From Oceanobacillus timonensis (GTDB taxonomy: Bacteria; Bacillota; Bacilli; Bacillales; Amphibacillaceae): a stretch of 64,000 nucleotides of DNA. The notes under the pieces were generated by a model. It made no database searches. It was not told the origin of the DNA and saw only the letters and a list, made by a program, of their open reading frames with translations. The stretch covers positions 2,402,343-2,466,342 of the forward strand of contig NZ_LT800497.1 in assembly GCF_900166635.1 (NCBI RefSeq), in the 5' to 3' direction. The translations under genes were made by a program, and so were the position numbers. Of this stretch, positions 26,222-34,361 are shown piece after piece (the first letter of the stretch is position 1; each line of letters opens with the position of its first letter).

Positions 26222-29200
26222 TTATTCTTCCTCTTCGGTACTGTCATCTTCACCGCTATTATCTTCATTTTGAGGTGTAACATCTTCTGAACCTTCGTCT
26301 TCCGAATCATCGGAGCCTTCATCGGAACCATCGGAACTATCGGAGTCACTATCTCCATTCTCTTGTTCCTCCTGGTTATCAGGTTCATCGCTATTATTGT
26401 CATCCCCGTTGTCGCTATCATTATTGTTACCATCGTCATTACCGTTGCCACTGTCATTACCATTACCGGAGTCATCGCCGTTATTATTATTGTTATTATC
26501 TTCGTTGTCATTTGAACCATTGTCATTTTCATCCCCGGATGATTCCGAGTCTGAATCCGAATCAGATTCATTGTCATCTTCTTCCGGCGACTCTTCCTCT
26601 TCAGCTTCTTCTTCCTCGTCACTATCCTCTTCTTCAGGGACAGTCACGCTGGTAGAGGAGGAAGAACCTCGAACATTGCTGTCTTCTTCACTGATTGGCG
26701 TCACCGAAATGTCGTAATCTCCTGGAGTAATTCCGCTGACAGCAATACTTTCAGAACCTACATTTTGTGTTTCTCCATTTACGCTTACTTCAAAGGTAGC
26801 AGATGGTCCATCATAACTCCAGGTAACGTCAATCGTTTCTTCTCCATCATATTCAGCAGAAAGACCACTCACACCTGGTATATCTTCTTCTTCCTCGTCC
26901 TCATCTTCATTTTCGCCAGGTACTTGAACGGTTGTTGTCGCAGGATCGCTGGATGTGGATCCACTTTCAGCAACAACCTGTATCGTATACTCTGCGCCTT
27001 CTTCCACATCGGAAATTTCCATCGATGTGTCGCTGGTAGAAGAGAGGGATTGCATACTGCCGCCGTCAATGCTGGCACTTACATCAAAGTTCACATCATC
27101 TTCCGAGTCTGCGTCATAATCCCAAGATACTTCAATGGAATTATTGTCTTCATTATAGCTTCCAGACAGTCCGCTTACGCCATCCAACTCTTCATAGCGC
27201 TCAGAAACCTCGTTTGGCTCTGTTCCTTTGACAAACAGCTCTGTTACTTTGTTGTCACTCGGAGTGCTGTCACTTGCTAAAGCAGCCGGGTTGGTACCTT
27301 TCTCCACATCTACATCTACGACGGAGTCAGGTCGATTAAAGTCTGCTGTTTCAATACCTTCTGATAAGTGACTCATGGTCTGTTGGAACATTTGCTGGGA
27401 CAAGGTTGTATCCTGCAGCGGTACCCGGCTGGTTTCGCCTGATTCCTCATCTACATGATAACCGCCGGTCCACGCTGCAATGGTATAATTTGTCGTGTAA
27501 CCGACAAACCAGGCATCCGGGCTTCCTTCCTGACTATCCATCGTCGTTGTTCCAGTCTTACCGGCAACATCCAGACCAGGGACGTTTGCATTGGTACCTG
27601 TACCGGAACTGACAACAGATTTAAGCATATCCGTTACCATATAAGCTGTGTAATCTTCCATCACTTGTTCTGATTCCGGTGTTAAGTCCACTTCACGGCC
27701 ATCCGAAAATTCTACTTTTGTGACAGCATACGGTTCTGTATAATTCCCTTCATTACCAAACGTACTATATGCTCCCGCCATTTGTATCGGAGTGACTGTT
27801 GTCTTTGTACCGCCGATTGCTTCACGGAGATCAAGGTTATCAGACTCAAATTCAAAGCCGAGATTTTCAGCAAATTCTTTTGAATTCTCAGGACCAACTT
27901 CTTCCATTAATTTTACTGCTGGTACGTTTAGAGATTGTTGCAATGCATATCTGGCAGTTACCCATCCATTGTAACTTCTGCCAGCATTCCTTATTGGGTT
28001 AGAACCTTCAATTTCATAAGGACCTTCATCATCTAACTGATAATACGTTGATATTTGATTGTATTCTATTGCTGGTCCATAAGACATAATTGGTTTTGCA
28101 GTAGAACCAGCTTGAGGTGTACCTCTTGTAGCATAGTTAAAGCCATTGCTTTCATTATTCAGGCTGCCTCCAATCGCTTGAATAGCCCCTGACTGTGTAT
28201 CTAAAACAACCATAGCTCCTTGTGTATCTTCCGGATATTGAATCGGATTGGAATCTCCTTTTTCCATTACGTCTTCCACATATGGCTGCGCATCCGGATC
28301 AAGTGTGGTATAAACTTTCAATCCATCCGAATCAAGGTCAACGTCCTCTAATTTTTCGTTAACTTCCTTACGAACCTGATCTACAAAGGCATCATACGGT
28401 GATGGATCAGGTTGATCATCCGATAGTAGGGAAGGGATGTCGACACTTCTTGCTTCGTCAGCTTCTTCTTCCGTAATCTTACCATGACGAACCATCAGAT
28501 TTAATACGGTATTCATCCGTTCTTCCGTTAATTCCGGATTCTCAATTGGATTATAAGCGGTTGGACGCTGTGGTAAACCGGCCAAAATTGCAGCTTCCGG
28601 CAACGTCAAATCGTTTAAATCGTCTTTTCCGAAATAGGTTTCTGCCGCTTGAGCGACACCGTATGAATGATTACCATAAAAAATACTGTTTAAGTACATT
28701 TCCATAATTTCTTCTTTACTGTACTGTCTTTCTAATTTCATGGCCATCCACATTTCCTGCACTTTAATGCTGACCTTTTTTTCATTACTTAAAAATGCCC
28801 GCTCGACAACTTGTTGGGTGATTGTACTGGCACCCTGGGAACCGAATCCGCCAGTGAAATTACCTTGGATTGCTCCGCCGATACGTCTGAGGTCTATCCC
28901 ATTATGGTCAAAGAAACGGACATCCTCTGTAGCAGTAACCGCATCAATCAGTAGATCCGGCACATCTTCAAAGCTCACTTCCTGCCTTTGCTCATCAGAG
29001 CTCAAATTGGCAAATTCATCTCCGTTTTTATCATAGAGAGTCGAAGCAAAGGGAACACTCAGCTGCTCTTCATCAATATCAGGCGCTTGCGCAATCCAGT
29101 AAGCACCGACAGCAGCTCCGCCTAAAAATAAAATTAAAAGGGTTAAAAGAATAATCTTAATGATTTTCTTCCAAATCGGCTGTTTCTTTTTCTTCTTTGT

Positions 29201-29257
29201 TTTCTTTCCTTGCTGCTTTCTTCTAGCAGCTCTTGTCTGGCCTGTTTGATCTGCCAT
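26222..29257 (-). CDS. ponA: class A penicillin-binding protein with fibronectin-like domains and acidic tail
   Basis: A 1011-aa bifunctional murein synthase. A basic cytosolic stub and one membrane helix (residues 32-55) come first. The GT51 glycosyltransferase has catalytic E111 in TATEDVRFF and QGASTITQQVVER. The transpeptidase has S385 in GSTAKP, SLN at 442-444 and KTGT at 567-570. Two fibronectin type III-like modules follow (about 695-875). Residues 874-1011 are an extraordinary low-complexity tail of Asp, Glu, Ser, Asn and Gly. It is co-transcribed with recU, 17 bases upstream, as in B. subtilis. Confidence 0.95.
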   Translation of the reverse strand: MADQTGQTRAARRKQQGKKTKKKKKQPIWKKIIKIILLTLLILFLGGAAVGAYWIAQAPDIDEEQLSVPFASTLYDKNGDEFANLSSDEQRQEVSFEDVPDLLIDAVTATEDVRFFDHNGIDLRRIGGAIQGNFTGGFGSQGASTITQQVVERAFLSNEKKVSIKVQEMWMAMKLERQYSKEEIMEMYLNSIFYGNHSYGVAQAAETYFGKDDLNDLTLPEAAILAGLPQRPTAYNPIENPELTEERMNTVLNLMVRHGKITEEEADEARSVDIPSLLSDDQPDPSPYDAFVDQVRKEVNEKLEDVDLDSDGLKVYTTLDPDAQPYVEDVMEKGDSNPIQYPEDTQGAMVVLDTQSGAIQAIGGSLNNESNGFNYATRGTPQAGSTAKPIMSYGPAIEYNQISTYYQLDDEGPYEIEGSNPIRNAGRSYNGWVTARYALQQSLNVPAVKLMEEVGPENSKEFAENLGFEFESDNLDLREAIGGTKTTVTPIQMAGAYSTFGNEGNYTEPYAVTKVEFSDGREVDLTPESEQVMEDYTAYMVTDMLKSVVSSGTGTNANVPGLDVAGKTGTTTMDSQEGSPDAWFVGYTTNYTIAAWTGGYHVDEESGETSRVPLQDTTLSQQMFQQTMSHLSEGIETADFNRPDSVVDVDVEKGTNPAALASDSTPSDNKVTELFVKGTEPNEVSERYEELDGVSGLSGSYNEDNNSIEVSWDYDADSEDDVNFDVSASIDGGSMQSLSSTSDTSMEISDVEEGAEYTIQVVAESGSTSSDPATTTVQVPGENEDEDEEEEDIPGVSGLSAEYDGEETIDVTWSYDGPSATFEVSVNGETQNVGSESIAVSGITPGDYDISVTPISEEDSNVRGSSSSTSVTVPEEEDSDEEEEAEEEESPEEDDNESDSDSDSESSGDENDNGSNDNEDNNNNNNGDDSGNGNDSGNGNDDGNNNDSDNGDDNNSDEPDNQEEQENGDSDSDSSDGSDEGSDDSEDEGSEDVTPQNEDNSGEDDSTEEEE

Positions 29258-29274
29258 TTTTTATACCTCCATAT

Positions 29275-29853
29275 CTATAAGTAGAGCTTATCAACAACAG
29301 TTAAAAAATCAACCTTTTTCTGATAATGAAAGGGAATAAGATATCCCGATTGTTTCACGTAGTCATAGGAAATTGATTTCTTACCACCATCAAATTGCTC
29401 TTGCCAGCAAACAAATAAATCTTTTGCATCAAATAGATAAGTTTCTTCATAAGCTCTAAACCGTAAAATAACAAAGCTGATTCCACCATGTTTTATTACT
29501 TGCTGCATATGATGCACTTGATGTTCATGAATGTTTGCAAGAGGAAAAGATGTCTTATTTTTGGTTTCCTTCGCCTCAAAATCGATATACTTTCCTTTAT
29601 AAATGCCGTTGTAATCCGTCGTTGATGCTTGTTTAAAGTATGCTTCGGTAATTACTGCAGCACTGCGTTTCGGGTAATGGACATTTACAATTTGTACAGG
29701 TGTCGGTTTTTTATGAATCACTGCTTGTCCTTGTATTCGATAGAAATCTGTTGTTTCATTTATTTCTTCTTCCAGTGTCATCCCTCTCTTGCTAAAACTT
29801 GTTTGCTTTGGTTTTATGGTTAGTGGTTTCCGCTGACCATTTGGATAATTCAT
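29275..29853 (-). CDS. recU: Holliday junction resolvase RecU
   Basis: RecU (192 aa) cleaves Holliday junctions and aids chromosome segregation. Family blocks are RGMTLEEEINETTDFY, IHKKPTPVQIVNVHYP, the catalytic TTDYNGIYKGKYIDFEAKETKNKTSFPL and the HEHQVHHM segment. The start is ATG 29853 (MNYPNG) behind a canonical AGGAGG at nine bases; an upstream ATG at 29898 would add 15 residues not seen in the family. It heads the recU-ponA operon. Confidence 0.95.
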   Translation of the reverse strand: MNYPNGQRKPLTIKPKQTSFSKRGMTLEEEINETTDFYRIQGQAVIHKKPTPVQIVNVHYPKRSAAVITEAYFKQASTTDYNGIYKGKYIDFEAKETKNKTSFPLANIHEHQVHHMQQVIKHGGISFVILRFRAYEETYLFDAKDLFVCWQEQFDGGKKSISYDYVKQSGYLIPFHYQKKVDFLTVVDKLYL

Positions 29854-30182
29854 ATTTGCAAGCCTCCTAACGCTATACCCTAAACGCACATCAATCATAT
29901 GAAAACTTCTCTGCTCCGTGTAGGATACATATAAAACCAGTACATCATATATTATAATATAAATTCAAGAAGGAAACGAATTATAGCATACGAAATTTTT
30001 AAACATATGGACAAAATATGGAGAAATGAAAACAGAAACTACCGTTGCATCAACCTTACATAATCTACGGATACAAGCTTTTATTCATAAGGGTCGAAGG
30101 TTAAAAAGAACCTAATTATTATTCCGCTGGTACATATACCTGCAAAACATAATTAGGTTTGCTGATGACAACATATTAAAAA
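29854..30182. other. intergenic region between recU and sspM
   Basis: No coding frame with a ribosome site is visible. Near 29951 a TATAAT on the minus strand (ATTATA at 29951-29956) could be the recU-ponA -10 element, but its -35 is poor. An inverted repeat, AACCTAATTAT (30109-30119) with ATAATTAGGTT (30149-30159), is followed on the minus strand by CTTTTTAA and is the likely sspM terminator. Confidence 0.5.
30109..30159 (-). terminator. probable terminator of sspM
   Basis: Perfect 11-bp arms with a 29-base loop that can fold a small inner hairpin (GGTA/TACC). The minus strand then reads CTTTTTAACC. It lies 24 bases beyond the sspM stop. Confidence 0.6.
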
Positions 30183-30290
30183 TTAAGTGGAAGGGCGGTC
30201 AGGACCCGCTATTTTTTTATCTCTTGTTTTTTCATTATTATTCTTTTTGTTATTTGCGTTGGTTTTTTGCTGGGCTTTTGATGGTTTCAT
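30183..30290 (-). CDS. sspM: small acid-soluble spore protein M
   Basis: A 35-aa gene, too short for ordinary gene finding. The protein begins MKPSKAQQKTNANN and ends IAGPDRPST; B. subtilis SspM ends with GGPNRPST and has the same Lys/Gln/Asn-rich body, so the identification is good. SspM is a minor forespore protein made under sigma-G. A canonical AGGAGG lies nine bases before the ATG. A CATATTA -10 with TGAAGC 18 bases further upstream fits the sigma-G pattern. It shows that the organism forms endospores. Confidence 0.82.
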   Translation of the reverse strand: MKPSKAQQKTNANNKKNNNEKTRDKKIAGPDRPST

Positions 30291-30309
30291 ACACAATAAC
30301 CTCCTTTTC

Positions 30310-30340
30310 TAATATGAAATGGCTGTACCTGTTTGCTTCA
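30310..30340 (-). promoter_or_regulatory. sigma-G-type promoter of sspM
   Basis: On the minus strand TGAAGC (30340-30335), 18 bases, CATATTA (30316-30310). The -10 fits the sigma-G consensus CATWHTA; the -35 is a partial match to TGMATA. Confidence 0.55.
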
Positions 30341-30391
30341 CAGTAAAACTTCAGGCGATATGAAGTTTCACAATATAGTTTGTCTCATTTT

Positions 30392-30444
30392 GTGTAAATC
30401 ATTACAGATTTACACTAGTTTTGTTTGGATTATTCTAGTTTTGT
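30392..30444. repeat. inverted repeat followed by a 10-bp direct repeat
   Basis: GTGTAAATC (30392-30400), six bases, then GATTTACAC (30407-30415) forms a 9-6-9 operator-like dyad. CTAGTTTTGT occurs at 30415-30424 and again at 30435-30444, exactly 20 bases apart. The cluster lies between divergent sspM and the 71-aa gene at 30540. Confidence 0.6.
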
Positions 30445-30539
30445 CGAACAAGAAGGAAGTTATCCCTTTCCTGTGGAATGAATAACATAACAGGATTTGA
30501 ACCATATAATTTTATTTTATCTATAGGAGGAGAAAACAG

Positions 30540-30755
30540 ATGCTTCTTTCAAAATCAAGCCTTCCCGAAGAAAATAAAGGATACAGTAAAAAAGAGATAG
30601 AAAAACAAATTGAACAGATACAAGAGCAGCTCGATCTTATTCACATTAAGTTAAAAGCGAATGTAGACAGTGAAGTATGGGTGCGGTTTCAAACAAAAAC
30701 AAACAGCCTGAGACAGACGGAGGCAGAAATACAAAGATGGAAGCAGCTCTTATAA
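30540..30755 (+). CDS. small coiled-coil protein of unknown function
   Basis: A 71-aa protein I cannot name. After a short N-terminus with Pro-Glu-Glu, residues 18-50 are heptad-like (KKEIEKQIEQIQEQLDLIH), predicting a coiled coil. A second helix carries Trp-Val-Arg-Phe. There are no cysteines and no membrane segment. A strong TATAGGAGGAGAAAACAG site precedes the ATG, and a hairpin overlaps its 3' end. Its place after recU corresponds to the yppC-yppG cluster of small proteins in B. subtilis. Confidence 0.7.
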   Translation: MLLSKSSLPEENKGYSKKEIEKQIEQIQEQLDLIHIKLKANVDSEVWVRFQTKTNSLRQTEAEIQRWKQLL

Positions 30756-30768
30756 TAAGAAGCTGCTT
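30741..30768 (+). terminator. hairpin overlapping the end of the 71-aa gene
   Basis: AAGCAGCT (30741-30748) pairs with AGCTGCTT (30761-30768), and CTTAT with ATAAG inside. Only a short T tract follows. It overlaps the last codons of the gene. Confidence 0.55.
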
Positions 30769-30873
30769 ATTTGATGAGTGGATGATGACTTTTCCGGTTG
30801 TTATATGATAAACTTACATTATTATATCTATATAGAATAAAGACAAGCAGTTTGAAATTGAAGGATGAATATA

Positions 30874-31239
30874 ATGAAACTCCGCGAACAAACCGAACAA
30901 TTAAATCAATATCTGGAAGCACTGCGGGAGAGATTTGAAACAGGAGAAGCTCCGACAGATCGAAAAAACCGTGATTTTTTTAATATGGTAAAGAAAGAAA
31001 CAGCTCCTGTTTATGATGCATTAGAAATATGGGAAGAAGCTGCTTCTGCTGCAGTAAAGGAAAGAAGAGCAGATGTGCATCCAAATCAAATTCAATCCAC
31101 CAGGGAAAACATGGAATTATTGCTCATGCATAGTTATTACCTGGATGTAAGAAGAAAAAGGTATATGGAGCTATATAAATCAATCCGATATGTTTTTGAT
31201 TTGCTATTAGGTACACTCAAAGAAGCCGAACAGAAATAA
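30874..31239 (+). CDS. yppE: DUF1798 protein YppE
   Basis: A 121-aa all-helical protein of the DUF1798 family (LNQYLEALRERFETGEAPTDRKNRDFF near the N-terminus, then LLMHSYYLDVRRKRYMELYKS). Crystal and NMR structures of B. subtilis YppE are known, but no function has been assigned. ATG 30874 fits the AAGGA site eight bases upstream; the ATG at 30865 overlaps that site. It lies in the same general position as in B. subtilis. Confidence 0.83.
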   Translation: MKLREQTEQLNQYLEALRERFETGEAPTDRKNRDFFNMVKKETAPVYDALEIWEEAASAAVKERRADVHPNQIQSTRENMELLLMHSYYLDVRRKRYMELYKSIRYVFDLLLGTLKEAEQK

Positions 31240-31274
31240 AACGATACACGTAAAAGAGCAGGAGGAACATACAC

Positions 31275-31667
31275 ATGAAAGAAAAATTACTTAAAGAAGC
31301 CATTCAAATGAGAGACAGAGCTTATGTACCTTATTCTGAATTCCCTGTAGGCGCAGCATTATTAACAAGCTCAGGAAAAATTTATACAGGATGCAACATT
31401 GAAAATGCCGCTTATCCATCGACTTGCTGTGCAGAACGTGTTGCTATTTTTAAAGCCATTTCCGATGGGGAAACAGCATTTTTAGAAATGGCGGTTGCAG
31501 CAGATACGCAGCGTCCTGTACCGCCATGCGGAACATGCAGACAAGTAATGAGCGAATTTTTCGCTCCTGATATGACTATCCATTTAACCAACTTACAGGA
31601 AGACGTTCAAACGCTTACTACTGATCAATTACTTCCTTTCTCGTTTCAGAAGGAAGATATGGCATAA
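31275..31667 (+). CDS. cdd: cytidine deaminase
   Basis: This 130-aa homotetrameric-type enzyme deaminates cytidine and deoxycytidine for pyrimidine salvage. The zinc and catalytic motifs are present: CAERVAIFKAI (Cys ligand and the catalytic Glu) and PCGTCRQVM (two Cys ligands). FPVGAALLT and CNIENAAYPST bind the nucleoside. In B. subtilis cdd lies beside era; here it sits alone between yppE and gpsB. ATG follows AGCAGGAGGAACATACAC. Confidence 0.95.
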   Translation: MKEKLLKEAIQMRDRAYVPYSEFPVGAALLTSSGKIYTGCNIENAAYPSTCCAERVAIFKAISDGETAFLEMAVAADTQRPVPPCGTCRQVMSEFFAPDMTIHLTNLQEDVQTLTTDQLLPFSFQKEDMA

Positions 31668-31706
31668 TTTGAAACAACTTCATTCCGGGAGATGTGTAAG
31701 TTTTAG

Positions 31707-31736
31707 AAGGAGACTGATATTCAGTTTCCTTTTTTA
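31707..31736 (+). terminator. terminator of cdd
   Basis: AAGGAGACTGA (31707-31717) pairs with TCAGTTTCCTT (31721-31731), with one G-U pair and a 3-base loop, followed by TTTTTA. Confidence 0.75.
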
Positions 31737-31844
31737 TACGTCGGGGAAGTATAACATAGGAAAAAGTTTCAGGTACCAAGTATAGGTCCGGGCGTTTTTA
31801 TGACAGTGCAATGAACATTCAGCAGAGATATAAAGAACCTCGCG

Positions 31845-31873
31845 CTGAACAAAGTGTTACTTTATGTTATAAT
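31845..31873 (+). promoter_or_regulatory. promoter of gpsB
   Basis: A perfect TATAAT (31868-31873) with an upstream TG at 31865-31866 gives an extended -10. A weak CTGAAC -35 lies 17 bases upstream. It lies 85 bases before the gpsB start. Confidence 0.6.
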
Positions 31874-31958
31874 AGCTTTAATTTATAGAGAATAATGTTA
31901 AAATATAAACAAATGAAGAAAAAGAATAAGAATAGTACATTTTAGAGGTGATTTTATA

Positions 31959-32270
31959 ATGAGCATTGACCGCGTTCAACTTAGTGGAAAGAAAATTTTA
32001 GAAAAAGATTTTAAAACAGGAATCAGAGGTTATTCTCAAGAAGAAGTCGATGAATTTTTAGATATCATTATTCAAGATTACGATAATTTTAAACAAGAAA
32101 TCGATCGTTTAAATCAGGAAATTGACCAATTGAAAAATAATCGGCAGACAGAAGCACCAAGAGCACGTTCAACATCACAAAATACACAGGTGAATTATGA
32201 TGTGTTAAAACGCTTATCTAATCTTGAAAAAGCTGTATTTGGAAAAAAATACGCTGACTCTGAAGAATAA
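31959..32270 (+). CDS. gpsB: cell division protein GpsB
   Basis: GpsB (103 aa) is a DivIVA-like adaptor that shuttles class A PBPs between division septum and side wall. The N-terminal membrane-binding and PBP-docking domain reads KKILEKDFKTGIRGYSQEEVDEFLD, then a coiled coil and a short trimerising C-terminal domain (VLKRLSNLEKAVFG). The likely client, PonA, is encoded 3 kb away. ATG follows AGAGGTGATTTTATA. It sits immediately before rnpB and ypsC, as in B. subtilis. Confidence 0.94.
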   Translation: MSIDRVQLSGKKILEKDFKTGIRGYSQEEVDEFLDIIIQDYDNFKQEIDRLNQEIDQLKNNRQTEAPRARSTSQNTQVNYDVLKRLSNLEKAVFGKKYADSEE

Positions 32271-32318
32271 GGAAAGTGAGAATTGATTTATCTCCAAAAC
32301 TTTGCTAAGATATTATAG

Positions 32319-32724
32319 GTTGTTTAAATGTCTATGTAATCGCTATGTCCATCCGGACATAGAGGAAAGTCCATGCTCACACAGGCTGAGATGCCTGTAG
32401 TGTTCGTGCTTGATGAAATCATAAGTCAAGGTAGTTTTTAGAAACTAACGGCAGACGAGCTGTACTAAGTCGCTTTTTGTGATATGTCCAGTTCGCTTGA
32501 AAGTGCCACAGTGACGTAGCTGTTGTGGAAACACAGCAGGTGGAACGAGGTAAACCCCGCGAGTGAGCAACCCAAATAATGGTAGGGGCATCTTCCAGTA
32601 GGGAATGAAACCGAACGAGGGACAGCAGATGCTGTAGATAGATGATTACAACCGGCGTACGAGGCTTGACCACCGTTTGCAGTACAATGGAACAGAACAT
32701 GGCTTACCGGACATTTAATGGTCG
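32319..32724 (+). ncRNA. rnpB: RNase P RNA, type B
   Basis: This ribozyme matures tRNA 5' ends. The conserved core is visible in order: GAGGAAAGTCCATGCTC, GATGCCTGTAGTGTTCGTGC, GAAAGTGCCACAGTGACG, GGTAAACCCC, GAGCAACCCAAAT, ATAGATGATTAC and GGAACAGAACATGGCTTAC. These follow the Bacillus type B RNA closely. The 5' AAATGTC pairs with GACATTT near the 3' end (helix P1), setting the approximate ends. Gene order gpsB-rnpB-ypsC is as in B. subtilis, and a T-tailed terminator follows. Ends are accurate to several bases only. Confidence 0.93.
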
Positions 32725-32739
32725 TACTGATGAATGAAC

Positions 32740-32778
32740 AGATTCTATTTCCAATTGAATGAAATAGAATCTTTTTTC
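32740..32778 (+). terminator. terminator of rnpB
   Basis: A perfect 12-bp stem AGATTCTATTTC (32740-32751) with GAAATAGAATCT (32761-32772), followed by TTTTTCTTTTT. Confidence 0.9.
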
Positions 32779-32832
32779 TTTTTATGATAATACAGCGATA
32801 TGAATGACTAATGACTGAGAGGAATAGTTAAA

Positions 32833-33960
32833 ATGAAACAAGTAACTTTAATTGCTACAGCAGCGATGGGACTAGAATCAATTGTTGCAAAAGAAGTAAA
32901 GGACCTTGGATATGAAACAACTGTAGAAAACGGGAAAGTTATCTTTGATGCGCCAATTTCAGCAATTCCCAGATGTAATTTATGGTTAAGAACCGCTGAC
33001 CGTGTAAAGATTCTTGTTGGCAAGTTCCAGGCCAAAACGTTCGATGAATTATTTGAACAGACCAAAGCGCTTCCTTGGGAAATGTACATGGATGAAGATG
33101 GGCAAATCCCTGTCTCCGGAAAATCAATTAAATCAACACTGTATAGCGTACCGGATTGTCAAGCGATTGTAAAAAAAGCAATTGTTGACCGAATGAAGTT
33201 AAAATATGGTCTGGTTAACAAACTGACGGAATCTGGGGCTCTATATAAAGTAGAAGTTGCTTTATTAAAAGATGAAGCTACATTAACCATTGATACGTCC
33301 GGAACAGGCCTACATAAACGCGGTTACCGTACCGGACAAGGAGAAGCTCCTTTGAAAGAAACACTGGCAGCAGCGCTTGTCTTATTAACCAATTGGAAGC
33401 CTGATCAGCCGTTAATCGATCCATTTTGCGGTTCAGGGACCATTTTAATCGAAGCAGCTTTCATCGGACAGAATATTGCTCCTGGATTTAACCGGGAATT
33501 TGCTTCGGAAGAATGGAATTTTGTGAAACAAAAACATTGGGACGCTGCTTTTAATGAAGCAGAAGAACGAGCGAATTATGATCAGCCTCTATCCATTACC
33601 GGTTCGGATATCAGCCACCAGATGATTGAAATTGCGCAGGCAAATGCACTCGAAGCAGGGCTTGGTGATTTAATTGAATGGAAACAGATGCAAGTCCGTG
33701 ATCTCTCCATTAAACAAAAAAATGGCTATTTAATCAGTAATCCGCCGTATGGAGAACGGTTAAGCGATAGAGAAGAAGTAGAAAAGATGTATCAGGATCT
33801 AGGGAACATCATGCATCATCACCCATCCTGGAGTGCGTATATCATTACAGCTTATGAACAATTTGAAAAAGCATTTGGAAAACCGGCTACAAAGAAACGC
33901 AAATTGTTTAATGGTTTTATTCAGACAAATTATTATCAATATTTTGGAAAGAAAGAATAG
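32833..33960 (+). CDS. ypsC: THUMP-domain class I RNA methyltransferase YpsC
   Basis: A 375-aa protein with an N-terminal ferredoxin-like and THUMP RNA-binding region (residues 1-150) and a C-terminal SAM-dependent methylase. The methylase has DPFCGSGTILIEAAFIG for SAM binding and the N6/N2-type catalytic motif NPPYGERL. It is homologous to the N-terminal half of E. coli RlmKL, so 23S rRNA is the probable substrate (family knowledge). ATG follows GAGAGGAATAGTTAAA. Gene order with rnpB and gpsB is conserved. Confidence 0.9.
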   Translation: MKQVTLIATAAMGLESIVAKEVKDLGYETTVENGKVIFDAPISAIPRCNLWLRTADRVKILVGKFQAKTFDELFEQTKALPWEMYMDEDGQIPVSGKSIKSTLYSVPDCQAIVKKAIVDRMKLKYGLVNKLTESGALYKVEVALLKDEATLTIDTSGTGLHKRGYRTGQGEAPLKETLAAALVLLTNWKPDQPLIDPFCGSGTILIEAAFIGQNIAPGFNREFASEEWNFVKQKHWDAAFNEAEERANYDQPLSITGSDISHQMIEIAQANALEAGLGDLIEWKQMQVRDLSIKQKNGYLISNPPYGERLSDREEVEKMYQDLGNIMHHHPSWSAYIITAYEQFEKAFGKPATKKRKLFNGFIQTNYYQYFGKKE

Positions 33961-34051
33961 CGATAAGGTATTCCTTTATAAATCATGAAGAAGATATATC
34001 AATAACGAAATGATGTTGCTACTTACGTGAAGAGCAGATGTCGTTCTTATG

Positions 34052-34078
34052 ACCCTCACATAGAATGTGGGGGTTTTT
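34052..34078 (+). terminator. terminator of ypsC
   Basis: ACCCTCACAT (34052-34061) pairs with ATGTGGGGGT (34065-34074), with one wobble, then TTTT. Confidence 0.72.
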
Positions 34079-34146
34079 ACGTGATGTCATTTTCAAATCT
34101 GTAACAGAAAGTGGCAGGCTATCTGATAAGCTCCTATGAATGGAAC

Positions 34147-34187
34147 AAAACAATCCGCTTTGAAGATGAATCAAAACGGATTGTTTT
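34147..34187 (-). terminator. terminator of the ba3 oxidase operon
   Basis: AAAACAATCCG (34147-34157) pairs with CGGATTGTTTT (34177-34187). Inside, TTTGA pairs with TCAAA. It lies just beyond the 47-aa gene on the minus strand. Confidence 0.75.
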
Positions 34188-34199
34188 ATGAAGGCATTC

Positions 34200-34343
34200 T
34201 TATTCATTCATTCTTTTTTCTTGTTCAGACACATGTTTTGCTGCGATCCATTTAAAAAATTCTTTTTCAGCTTTTGTCAATTCCCGGTCTAACTTATACT
34301 TAAAATCGCTCTTGAGATTCATATATATTTGTTTATTCATCAT
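34200..34343 (-). CDS. 47-residue protein behind the ba3 oxidase genes
   Basis: An unrecognised 47-aa protein, MMNKQIYMNLKSDFKYKL then DRELTKAEKEFLKWIAAKHV, ending in a basic-acidic tail. It is helical and soluble, so it is not an oxidase membrane subunit. Two ATG codons stand in tandem at 34343 and 34340. The Shine-Dalgarno AAGGGG overlaps the stop of the subunit I gene, so it is the last cistron of the oxidase operon. It lies between that stop and the operon terminator, which supports it being real. Confidence 0.6.
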   Translation of the reverse strand: MMNKQIYMNLKSDFKYKLDRELTKAEKEFFKWIAAKHVSEQEKRMNE

Positions 34344-34361
34344 TTATCGAATAATTTCCCC

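Noticed and set aside
26397..26717. Open frames opposite the ponA acidic tail
   Set aside because: Low-complexity Asp/Glu/Ser/Asn codons leave the other strands open; no ribosome site or family match.
32419..32700. Protein gene on the minus strand of rnpB
   Set aside because: It is the complement of the RNase P RNA and has no ribosome site.
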